Assembly: GCA_026415655.1 (NCBI GenBank)
Contig: JAOAGR010000011.1
Coordinates: 1 to 48,557 of the forward strand
Source of the DNA: Candidatus Dojkabacteria bacterium
Lineage (GTDB): Bacteria > Patescibacteriota > Dojkabacteria > JAOAGR01
Length of the DNA: 48,557 nucleotides
Reading direction: 5' to 3'
The notes under the pieces: generated by a model
Told to the model about the DNA's origin: nothing
Databases searched by the model: none
Seen by the model: the letters and a program-made list of their open reading frames with translations, nothing else
Position numbers and translations under genes: made by a program
In this document: piece after piece, positions 9,609 through 17,878 of the stretch
Layout: every line of letters starts with the position of its first letter
Position numbering within the stretch: the first letter of the stretch is position 1

Positions 9609-9808
9609 TGAAAGCATATATTTACTCAAAAATCGAATTAGATAATGAAACAAAAGCACTAGTAGAAAAATATGTTAAAGATAAATATCAAATAAATGAA
9701 TTTCAATACGAAATTGATAAAGAAATAATATCAGGTATAAGAATAAGAATTGGGGGCAAAGTTATTGACCTTACTTCTAATTTAATATTAGAAAATATAC
9801 TATCATAA
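9605..9808 (+). CDS. atpH: Reduced ATP synthase delta subunit (C-terminal domain only)
   Basis: 67 aa between atpF and atpA; IISGIRIRIGGKVIDLTSNLILENIL matches the delta C-terminal motif; overlaps the atpF stop by 4 nt. Confidence 0.75.
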   Translation: MMKAYIYSKIELDNETKALVEKYVKDKYQINEFQYEIDKEIISGIRIRIGGKVIDLTSNLILENILS

Positions 9809-9815
9809 ATAGTTT

Positions 9816-11348
9816 ATGTTACTTGAGAAAATAAAAAAGACAGAAAATCAGGCCAAACCAAACATTATCTATTCTGAAGGAAAAATTATCAAATATTATG
9901 ATGGCATAATAATTTCAGATGGATTAGATTCAGTAGGATATTTTGAAATTGTCAAAATTTATTTGAATGAAAATGAATTCATAAGAGGTATAGCAATAGA
10001 TCTCAGACATGACGAAGTAGGAATTATACCTCTGGAAGATACTACAGATGTTAAAATTGGCTTAAGAGTAGTTACTACAGGTCAAAAATATACAATTCCC
10101 TGTTCTGAAGCCTTCTTCGGAAGAATTATTGATATATTAGGTAATCCTATTGATGGGAATGGAGACATTTTACACACAGATTCAAAACACCAACCAGTTG
10201 AAAGAAAAGCATATGGTGTTATAGAAAGAAAATCTGTTAATGTACCTTTATTGACAGGCATTACAGCAATAGATGCTCTAGTACCTATCGGTAGAGGTCA
10301 ACGTGAGCTAATAATTGGTGACAGACAAACAGGAAAAACATCTCTAGCAATAGATATCATCATTAATCAAGCTAAGATAAATAATAAAATAGAAAACGGT
10401 GAAGAAAATGGAAAAAAGGTTTACAGTATATATGTTGCTGTTGGCCAAAAAAGATCTAAACTAGTACAAATTGTAAACACTCTTAAAAAGTTTGACGCTT
10501 TGAGATACACAATTATTGTTGCCGCTACAGCCTCAGAGCCAGCCCAAAAACAATTTTTAGCACCATTTGTAGGTACTGCAATTGGCGAATACTTCATGGA
10601 AAATGGAAATGATGCTCTTATTATTTATGATGATTTAACAAAACATGCAAAAGCCTACCGACAGATATCTCTACTTTTGCGCCGACCTCCTGGTCGCGAA
10701 GCTTATCCAGGTGATATTTTTTATTTACATTCGAGACTTCTAGAACGTTCAGCAAGATTATCAGATGAACTTGGCGGTGGGTCACTAACTGCTTTACCAA
10801 TCATCGAAACACAAGCTGGTGATGTATCTGCTTATATTCCTACAAATGTAATATCTATTACTGATGGACAAATATATCTCAAATCTGAATTATTCAATTC
10901 GGGACAAAAACCTGCAGTCGATGTAGGTCTATCAGTATCAAGAGTCGGTGGATCTGCTCAATACAAAGCTACAAAGCAAGTAGCAGGTTCTTTACGCATT
11001 ACATTAACACAATTTAGAGAACTTATGAGTTTTGTACAGTTTGGTGTTGAGGTAGATAAGGTTACCCAAAATCGCATTGACATGGGATTAAAATATACAG
11101 AAGCACTAAAACAAGGACTACATGAGTTATTTTCTATGCCTGAGCAAGTTGTTGTTTTATGGGCAATGAAAAATGGTTACGCCAATGATATAGAAAAAAG
11201 TCAGATACAGTCTTGGGTTCGACGGCTTTTAGAATATATTAATGACCATCATGAAGACAAAATTATTAACAAAATAAACACCGAACAATCAATTACTGAT
11301 GAGATAGAAAGTTATTTACATCAAGCATTAAAAAATTTTAGATTCTAA
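9816..11348 (+). CDS. atpA: ATP synthase F1 subunit alpha
   Basis: GDRQTGKTSLAIDIIINQ P-loop; LLRRPPGREAYPGDIFYLHSRLLERSARL. Confidence 0.98.
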   Translation: MLLEKIKKTENQAKPNIIYSEGKIIKYYDGIIISDGLDSVGYFEIVKIYLNENEFIRGIAIDLRHDEVGIIPLEDTTDVKIGLRVVTTGQKYTIPCSEAFFGRIIDILGNPIDGNGDILHTDSKHQPVERKAYGVIERKSVNVPLLTGITAIDALVPIGRGQRELIIGDRQTGKTSLAIDIIINQAKINNKIENGEENGKKVYSIYVAVGQKRSKLVQIVNTLKKFDALRYTIIVAATASEPAQKQFLAPFVGTAIGEYFMENGNDALIIYDDLTKHAKAYRQISLLLRRPPGREAYPGDIFYLHSRLLERSARLSDELGGGSLTALPIIETQAGDVSAYIPTNVISITDGQIYLKSELFNSGQKPAVDVGLSVSRVGGSAQYKATKQVAGSLRITLTQFRELMSFVQFGVEVDKVTQNRIDMGLKYTEALKQGLHELFSMPEQVVVLWAMKNGYANDIEKSQIQSWVRRLLEYINDHHEDKIINKINTEQSITDEIESYLHQALKNFRF

Positions 11349-11350
11349 AG

Positions 11351-12232
11351 GTGTCAACACTACTTAATATTCAAAATAAAATAAGAGCAACAAAAAACAC
11401 AGGACAGCTCACAAAGGCTTTGGAAATGATATCTGTTACCAAACAGAAGAAAGCTCGTGAGTATCTGATTTTCAATTCTGCGATTAGAGATGGTATTAGA
11501 AAAATAATTAATCAATTATATTTTCAAGAAAAATTAAACAATTTAGATAATGAAATATTGCCTAAGTATTTTAGAAAAAATACCGAATCATCAAAAAAGC
11601 ATCTAATATTGCTGATAATGTCCCAACGGGGACTATGTGGTAGCATAAACACACTATTAATTCAAAAGTTGATAAATTACAAAGAAAATATACTTAGTAA
11701 AAATAAAAATATTAAATTCGATATAATTAAAGTAAACAAATACGCACAGAAAATTTCAAGATCGTTAAACTATAATATAGTAGCCTACTTCGACAATATA
11801 AATGATCTGCCATCAATAGAGGATACATTACCTATCTCTGATCTAGTAAAAAAATTATACGATGAATATGAAACTATACATATAGCATACACACAATTTG
11901 TAAAACCTGGACAGACGACACCAGTAGTAAGACCCATATTACCGATAAATGTATCTACAGGATGGGAAGAAAATTATCTCTCCTCTACTCCATACATAAT
12001 TGAACCCAATCCCATCACCGTATTAGAAGAGATAGCAAGACTATATATTGATTTAGAGATTTACTATGCTATCTTAACATCACAAGCCTCAGAACATACA
12101 TCGCGAATGATTGCTATGAAAAAAGCTTCAGATAATGCAAAAAACTTGGTAAAAACCCTTACTCTTTTATATAACAAAGAGAGACAAGCCAAAATTACTA
12201 AACAAACTATAGAGATAACATCATCTATATAA
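11351..12232 (+). CDS. atpG: ATP synthase F1 subunit gamma (GTG start)
   Basis: NIQNKIRATKNTGQLTKALEMISVTKQKKAR...; C-terminal ASEHTSRMIAMKKASDNAKNLV. Confidence 0.96.
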   Translation: MSTLLNIQNKIRATKNTGQLTKALEMISVTKQKKAREYLIFNSAIRDGIRKIINQLYFQEKLNNLDNEILPKYFRKNTESSKKHLILLIMSQRGLCGSINTLLIQKLINYKENILSKNKNIKFDIIKVNKYAQKISRSLNYNIVAYFDNINDLPSIEDTLPISDLVKKLYDEYETIHIAYTQFVKPGQTTPVVRPILPINVSTGWEENYLSSTPYIIEPNPITVLEEIARLYIDLEIYYAILTSQASEHTSRMIAMKKASDNAKNLVKTLTLLYNKERQAKITKQTIEITSSI

Positions 12233-12236
12233 AATT

Positions 12237-12833
12237 ATGAAATGGATAAACAAATACGATATTAGAACTTTTGTAAGCATCATTGGTTTAATATTCTCAA
12301 TCATTGGCATCATTGTCTCTCTAATACTATCTTTAGAATATTTAACTTTATTATCTAATCAAAATAAAACATTAAGCTGTGATCTAAGTGAGCAAATTAG
12401 TTGTAGCAGCGTAATGTTATCTGATCAAGCCAAAATTTTCTTTAATATTCCTAACACATACTTTGGATTCATATTCTATACAATGATATCGACTTTTTTC
12501 CTAATAAATATATTCGAACAAATAAATAATAAAATTCTAAACTCAATATTTTTTTTACTTAGTCTATTTGGAATAATATTCTCTTCATGGCTAATGCATG
12601 AAAGTATCGTAGCAATTGGAGCTTTATGCCCATATTGTATTGTGTCATTTATATCAGCCTCTTGCATCTTTTTTTCCGTCATTTATTTAACTATAAAAAA
12701 TACAAAACCATCATCTGCCTTAATATCGACAATAGAAAAATTATTATTTGAACAGAAATGGATATTTTTCTTTATCTTTGCATGGTTTTTCGTTTGGATA
12801 TTAGCAATTTTTATTAAATATAGAACACTCTAA
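12237..12833 (+). CDS. Vitamin K epoxide reductase (VKOR) family protein
   Basis: Multi-TM; LSCDLSEQISCSSVM and GALCPYCIV cysteine motifs, PNTYFGFIFY. Confidence 0.88.
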   Translation: MKWINKYDIRTFVSIIGLIFSIIGIIVSLILSLEYLTLLSNQNKTLSCDLSEQISCSSVMLSDQAKIFFNIPNTYFGFIFYTMISTFFLINIFEQINNKILNSIFFLLSLFGIIFSSWLMHESIVAIGALCPYCIVSFISASCIFFSVIYLTIKNTKPSSALISTIEKLLFEQKWIFFFIFAWFFVWILAIFIKYRTL

Positions 12834-12837
12834 ATCA

Positions 12838-12866
12838 TTGACATTGATGTAACCAATATATACAAT
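12838..12866 (+). promoter_or_regulatory. Sigma70-type promoter for hsp20: TTGACA-N17-TACAAT
   Basis: TTGACA 12838-12843, 17-nt spacer, TACAAT 12861-12866. Confidence 0.75.
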
Positions 12867-12871
12867 ATATT

Positions 12872-12896
12872 TGGCAGACGCGAAGTGTGTCTGCCA
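12872..12896 (+). promoter_or_regulatory. Inverted repeat TGGCAGAC-N9-GTCTGCCA over the predicted hsp20 transcription start (candidate operator or RNA hairpin)
   Basis: Perfect 8-bp arms, extendable to 10 bp with one G-U; begins 5 nt after the -10 box. Confidence 0.7.
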
Positions 12897-12914
12897 GAAA
12901 GTAATTAATCGCGT

Positions 12915-13352
12915 ATGAAAAGAGCACTAAAACTAATAAACCCATGGATCAATAGAGATCCATTCAGTATATTTAATGAGTTAGTAGGTGCAAGTATTGC
13001 ACCAATGTCATCTGATGATGACACATACACATCAATTCTTCCATTAAACTTGGAAGAAAAAGATGATAGATACATAGTTACTGTTCACGTTCCCGGCATA
13101 CCCACAGAAAATATAGATATATCTCTCAACAATAATGTTTTGACCATATCTGCTCACTATAAAGAAGAAAACGAAGAAAATTCAAAATATCACATTAGGG
13201 AGATATATGAATCATCTTTTGTGAGATCAATTGTTTTACCAGGAAAGGTAAATGAAGAAAAAATAGAAGCAAACTGTAAAGATGGAGTTTTAACAGTAGT
13301 ATTACCAAAGTATCAACAAGACAATATAAAGAAAATTAAGATTAATTCATAA
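12915..13352 (+). CDS. Small heat shock protein (Hsp20/alpha-crystallin)
   Basis: PLNLEEKDDRYIVTVHVPGIPTENIDISLNNNVLTISAHY...; GKVNEEKIEANCKDGVLTVVLPK. Confidence 0.96.
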   Translation: MKRALKLINPWINRDPFSIFNELVGASIAPMSSDDDTYTSILPLNLEEKDDRYIVTVHVPGIPTENIDISLNNNVLTISAHYKEENEENSKYHIREIYESSFVRSIVLPGKVNEEKIEANCKDGVLTVVLPKYQQDNIKKIKINS

Positions 13353-13376
13353 TAGATTTTAATAAATTATCAATTC

Positions 13377-13407
13377 AAACCTCCTCGCAAGAGGAGGTTT
13401 TGTTTTA
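13377..13407. terminator. Intrinsic terminator between convergent hsp20 and valS
   Basis: AAACCTCCTC-GCAA-GAGGAGGTTT followed by TGTTTTA; GNRA loop. Confidence 0.85.
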
Positions 13408-15735
13408 TATATTAAAAAATCTAGTATACATCATCGGTTCTTCGAATTTACTATCCTCAACTATATTTTGCCATATAATTTCTGTTACAAACGGTACAAA
13501 TGGATGCAACATATATATATACTTTTTCAGAATAAAATATATTGCAGTCTGTGTTGCTCGCCTTATCTCTTCACTCACCTTATAATCACCTGTATTTTTA
13601 TCTTTTAGTAATCTATTTTTCGTATCTTCAATATATTTATCACAAAATTCATGCCAGAAACTTTGATAAAGCTCTTCTGTCAAAATACCAAACCTATATT
13701 TAGCAAACAACTTATGATAACGATTCTCAAATTGATCTATATAATCTAGAAATTCATTATCCTTCGAATCCAAAATCCATCTCTTATCCAAAATGAATTT
13801 TTTCAGTTCTGATACGTTATTGATCCTATTTAATTCATCAAAATATGAATAATCCTCCAAATTCATACTTACAAACTTACTGGCATTCCAAATTTTATTA
13901 TTAAAATTCCTGAATGTAGTTAACTTATCATATGTAATAGCATAAGATCTTCCTGCTTTATTTTGATAAAAACAACATAATCGAAAAGAATCAACTCCAT
14001 AATTTTGAATTATTTCGTCTAATGAAATTGTATTACCTCTAGACTTACTCATTTTTTGTCCATCAGTACCTTTAACAAGACCCGTCAAATACAGGTTACG
14101 AAATGGAACATCCCGATACTTCGCCCAGCTAAAAAGCATCATTGTCAGATCCCATTTAACCAGAAGATCACTTCCTGACACCAGTACATCAGTTGGATAA
14201 TTGGCATCAAAAAGTCCATAAGTCCGAAGTGTCAAATATGGCCACTGTCCAGAAGAAAACCATGTATCTAATATATCATCATCCTGTTTCCAACTATCAC
14301 CAGGAGAATCAATCTGAACTCTCATATGATCAGAATTTTTGGGATCAAAATCAACCCACTGATTGTTGATATTTATTAATACCTTAACATGACCGTCATC
14401 ATCTATTGTCTCCTTCAGTTCACCAGAATACCAAACAGGGAGTCTATATCCCCACCACAAATTGCGTGATATAGCCCAGTCACGCATCTTATTCACCCAA
14501 TCATAAAAACGTCCTAACATATTCTGTGGGTGTACGTCTACTGCCTTAGTACGAACCATTTCTCTTAATGGATCTTTAAACTCAGATACATCCATGAACC
14601 ACTGCGACGTAATCATAGGTTCTATTATTGCTTTTGTTCTGTCAGAAATAACCACATTTTGTTCGACCTCTTCAATTTTTTCTATATGTCCATTTTCATG
14701 CAGCTCATTTATCAATTCATCTATCACCGAATATACATTTTTACCCTTATAATGAGATGGAACACAACCGCAATAACATGATTCTTTGTCAATGACATTC
14801 ACGACATCAATTTTTTTATCAGGATTTTCACGATTCCATTCGATCATTATCTCCCAATCTTCATTGGCATGTGCTGGTGTAACTTTTAACACACCCGTAC
14901 CAAAATCTCTAACTACCCTTTTTGATGATATTATTGGAATTTTTTTGTTTGTTAATGGAATTTTAATGAACTTTCCAATAAGATGATTATATCTATCATC
15001 ATCAGGATTTACAGCAACAGCTGTATCCGCAAAAATAGTTTCCGGTCGAGTAGTCGCTATTATCAAAAAGTTATTAATATCTTGATTTGAATCGTCTAGG
15101 TAATATTTTATGTAATATAGTCTAGCTTGTCTTGTTTTTCTTGCACATTGATTGTCAGGTATTGTAGATTTTGCGATAGGATCCCAATTAACAATTCTGA
15201 CTCCTTTATATATCAGTCCCCGATTATAAAGCTCTATAAAAGTCTCCAAAACCATGTTTACAACTCGTGGATCTAATGTATATAGATCTTTTTCAAAATC
15301 TGCAGATAATCCTATTCTTTTTTCATCTTCTTGAATAATTTTCTGAAACTTCGCCTGATGTTCCCATACCATCCGATAAAACTCATCTCTAGAAAAATCA
15401 AACTTACTTTTACCTTGTTTATCTAAAACATCCTTGATGTAAGTTGCCTCTCCTTCTAATCCAGCATGATCTTTCCCAGGAATCATGGCAACATGTTTTC
15501 CAATCATTCTGTTATATCGAGCCATTGCATCCATATAAGCATAACCAGATAAATTACCAATATGAGGACGATCATAGGCGTTTGGTGGTGGACAAATTAA
15601 AGTCCACGAACCATTGAATGGAATATTGTTTTTAGGTTTATATTCAGTTGAAAAAAAATTTTTAGAGTGCCAGAATGTTAATATTTGTTCTTCTGAACTT
15701 TGATAGTCGTATTGTCCTTTTGGTAGAATTTTCAT
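13405..15735 (-). CDS. valS: Valine--tRNA ligase (ORF open to 15771; internal Met MKILPKGQYDYQ is the likelier start)
   Basis: WTLICPPPNAYDRPHIGN, PGKDHAGLEGE, TTRPETIFADTAVAVNP, TSQWFMDVSEF, KMSKSRGNTISLDEII. Confidence 0.92.
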   Translation of the reverse strand: MKILPKGQYDYQSSEEQILTFWHSKNFFSTEYKPKNNIPFNGSWTLICPPPNAYDRPHIGNLSGYAYMDAMARYNRMIGKHVAMIPGKDHAGLEGEATYIKDVLDKQGKSKFDFSRDEFYRMVWEHQAKFQKIIQEDEKRIGLSADFEKDLYTLDPRVVNMVLETFIELYNRGLIYKGVRIVNWDPIAKSTIPDNQCARKTRQARLYYIKYYLDDSNQDINNFLIIATTRPETIFADTAVAVNPDDDRYNHLIGKFIKIPLTNKKIPIISSKRVVRDFGTGVLKVTPAHANEDWEIMIEWNRENPDKKIDVVNVIDKESCYCGCVPSHYKGKNVYSVIDELINELHENGHIEKIEEVEQNVVISDRTKAIIEPMITSQWFMDVSEFKDPLREMVRTKAVDVHPQNMLGRFYDWVNKMRDWAISRNLWWGYRLPVWYSGELKETIDDDGHVKVLININNQWVDFDPKNSDHMRVQIDSPGDSWKQDDDILDTWFSSGQWPYLTLRTYGLFDANYPTDVLVSGSDLLVKWDLTMMLFSWAKYRDVPFRNLYLTGLVKGTDGQKMSKSRGNTISLDEIIQNYGVDSFRLCCFYQNKAGRSYAITYDKLTTFRNFNNKIWNASKFVSMNLEDYSYFDELNRINNVSELKKFILDKRWILDSKDNEFLDYIDQFENRYHKLFAKYRFGILTEELYQSFWHEFCDKYIEDTKNRLLKDKNTGDYKVSEEIRRATQTAIYFILKKYIYMLHPFVPFVTEIIWQNIVEDSKFEEPMMYTRFFNI

Positions 15736-15767
15736 GAATTTTAGTATATTAAATAACAATAGATATA

Positions 15768-16454
15768 TCAATATTTATAATTATTCAACATGGTATATAT
15801 CTTTTTATAATTTTTAATTTTAAAATCCGCTAAATTAAAATTATTCTTATTCATACCAACAAGACATGTTATAACATTAGCCCTCTTTCCAGCCAAAATA
15901 CCTATACGGTTGTCCTCAAAAAATATGGCTGATTCATGATCTATATTCGTAATATCTAAAATTCTATTTATTCCTTCAGGACTCGGCTTTGTTCTAACTA
16001 CATCATCGGAAGTAACAATAACATGAAAATATCTACCCCACTCTAACTTATCAAAAATTATATTAACGGTTTTTGCTGAAGTACGTGTAAATAACGCTAA
16101 TTTTTTGTTATTTTCATAAGCCCACTTGATAAATCTTTTAGCATAAGGTACTGTTGGTATGTTATTTGCGGAAAAAAGACCGTTCTCTAAATATTTTTTG
16201 ACAAGACTAGATAGATCAGTCAAATTTACATCAAAACCATATCTTGTCAACAACTTATCTAACACAACAATCACATTCTGATCATTTTTATTAAATAATT
16301 TTAATGTTTGGGAATAACTTATCTTTAGATCGAATTCTTGGTCTAATAAAGTACGTAAAATAGCTACATGTCTCCATTTTTTTCTCAATAAAGTTCCATT
16401 TAAATCAAATATTAAGAGTTCTGTTTTTAAGATAATAGATGGTAAATCTTTCAT
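15768..16454 (-). CDS. HAD-superfamily protein with DLNGT motif I
   Basis: LLIFDLNGTLL, LALFTRTS, TKPSPEGINRIL, AIFFEDNRIGILAGKRANV. Confidence 0.82.
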   Translation of the reverse strand: MKDLPSIILKTELLIFDLNGTLLRKKWRHVAILRTLLDQEFDLKISYSQTLKLFNKNDQNVIVVLDKLLTRYGFDVNLTDLSSLVKKYLENGLFSANNIPTVPYAKRFIKWAYENNKKLALFTRTSAKTVNIIFDKLEWGRYFHVIVTSDDVVRTKPSPEGINRILDITNIDHESAIFFEDNRIGILAGKRANVITCLVGMNKNNFNLADFKIKNYKKIYTMLNNYKY

Positions 16455-16496
16455 TATTCAAATTATAATTGAATATATTTTATATAAAATTGAAAA

Positions 16497-16811
16497 ATGG
16501 CTGAGAATAATCGCCAAAAGGTATATGAAATAGTAAAACTTATTCCGAAAGGAAAAATAATGTCATTTAGCCAAATTGGTAGACTAATAGGTCTTCATCC
16601 TCGTACAGTAGGAAATATATTAACAACGATGAAAGGTGAAGATCTAGAAAAAATACCCTGGCATCGTGTTGTAAACAGTAAGGGATACATTAGCGCAATA
16701 AAACTTGGATTAAAGGGACAGATACAGGAAAAATTACTACGAAGAGAAGGTTTAAAGATAATAGACTATCAAATCATAGATTATGAAAAACACTGGCATA
16801 AAATTATCTAA
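16497..16811 (+). CDS. Alkyltransferase-like protein (MGMT/ATL DNA-binding domain, PWHR instead of PCHR)
   Basis: VYEIVKLIPKGKIMSFSQIGRLIGLHPRTVGNIL...EKIPWHRVVNSKGYIS. Confidence 0.92.
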   Translation: MAENNRQKVYEIVKLIPKGKIMSFSQIGRLIGLHPRTVGNILTTMKGEDLEKIPWHRVVNSKGYISAIKLGLKGQIQEKLLRREGLKIIDYQIIDYEKHWHKII

Positions 16812-17110
16812 TCTTCAGGATAAATTCTTACCCAAGTACCATTCTCATATTTTTCAACAATAATTGCGAGCACTGGACAAACCATCGCAGATTTTTTCAG
16901 TCTTTCAAGACCCTGTTCTGTCACCAATACTTCTACCCATTCTCCATCCTTAGATTTGGCGACCACATCATCTATATTTACTGTCTCATTTGGTATAGCT
17001 TTACCATCATCATCTAAAATATATAATTCGGGCTCTACCGCAATACAAGTCATTGCAGGTACACATAAATTTTTATCTACTTTATATCTGCATATAATAT
17101 TAGCTTCCAT
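16808..17110 (-). CDS. Single-cluster ferredoxin, three-Cys ([3Fe-4S]-type) pattern
   Basis: VDKNLCVPAMTCIAVEPELYILDDDGKA ... KKSAMVCPVLAIIV; middle Cys of CxxCxxC is Ala. Confidence 0.78.
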   Translation of the reverse strand: MEANIICRYKVDKNLCVPAMTCIAVEPELYILDDDGKAIPNETVNIDDVVAKSKDGEWVEVLVTEQGLERLKKSAMVCPVLAIIVEKYENGTWVRIYPED

Positions 17111-17115
17111 GACAA

Positions 17116-17586
17116 TTATTCTAATTTATTGGAATCATTTTTACTAACACTTTGTAACTTCTCATAAATTTTCCCCAATATACCGGCAACTTTTTTAGTA
17201 TATATATCCGCACCAAAATCTCTCAAAAGCTCAATAGCTTCATCAACAGCTACTTTTGGCGGTGTTATGCACGCATCAAATCCTTCATATATTGCTAATC
17301 TTAAAACAACTAAACTCAATGGATCTAAATCTTTTGATTTTACAGGTGAAGAGTAAGTATCAATATAAACATCCAGCCTATCATTTTGATCTTTCAATCC
17401 ATTTAATATTTTTTCAGCTAATTTTTTTGAGTAGCTAATGTTTTGTGTTGAACTACTTTTTTCTAAAATTTGTAATATTTCTGAAAAAGTAAATTCATTA
17501 TATCCACAATCAACATAAAAGGTTTGATACAAAAACATTACACATAAAATCCTAGATAAATGTCTTGGATCACTAAAAGAACGCAT
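17116..17586 (-). CDS. nusB: Transcription antitermination factor NusB
   Basis: RHLSRILCVMFLYQTF...VVLRLAIYEGF...PPKVAVDEAIELLRDFGADIYTKKVAGILGKI. Confidence 0.85.
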   Translation of the reverse strand: MRSFSDPRHLSRILCVMFLYQTFYVDCGYNEFTFSEILQILEKSSSTQNISYSKKLAEKILNGLKDQNDRLDVYIDTYSSPVKSKDLDPLSLVVLRLAIYEGFDACITPPKVAVDEAIELLRDFGADIYTKKVAGILGKIYEKLQSVSKNDSNKLE

Positions 17587-17588
17587 AA

Positions 17589-17777
17589 TTAAATAGCTTT
17601 CCTAACAAGGTGACCTTTATAGTAACCACAATTTGAACATACTCTGTGAGGTTTTTTGAGTGCGCCACAATTTGAACACTTAGATAAACTGACCAACTCT
17701 CTTGCAATCCTTACATGATGAGATCTCCTATTATTCCTCCTAGATTTACTATGTCTTTTTTTTGGTAATGCAGCCAT
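17589..17777 (-). CDS. rpmF: 50S ribosomal protein L32
   Basis: MAALPKKRHSKSRRNNRRSH...CSNCGALKKPHRVCSNCGYYKG. Confidence 0.97.
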   Translation of the reverse strand: MAALPKKRHSKSRRNNRRSHHVRIARELVSLSKCSNCGALKKPHRVCSNCGYYKGHLVRKAI

Positions 17778-17878
17778 AATTTTTAAATTAAATAAATGTC
17801 AAGGGATTTTAACACACTAACTCTTAATTTCCAATTTCTACATTAAAAAACAGCTTTTAAAAGTCTTGATATTTCTAT

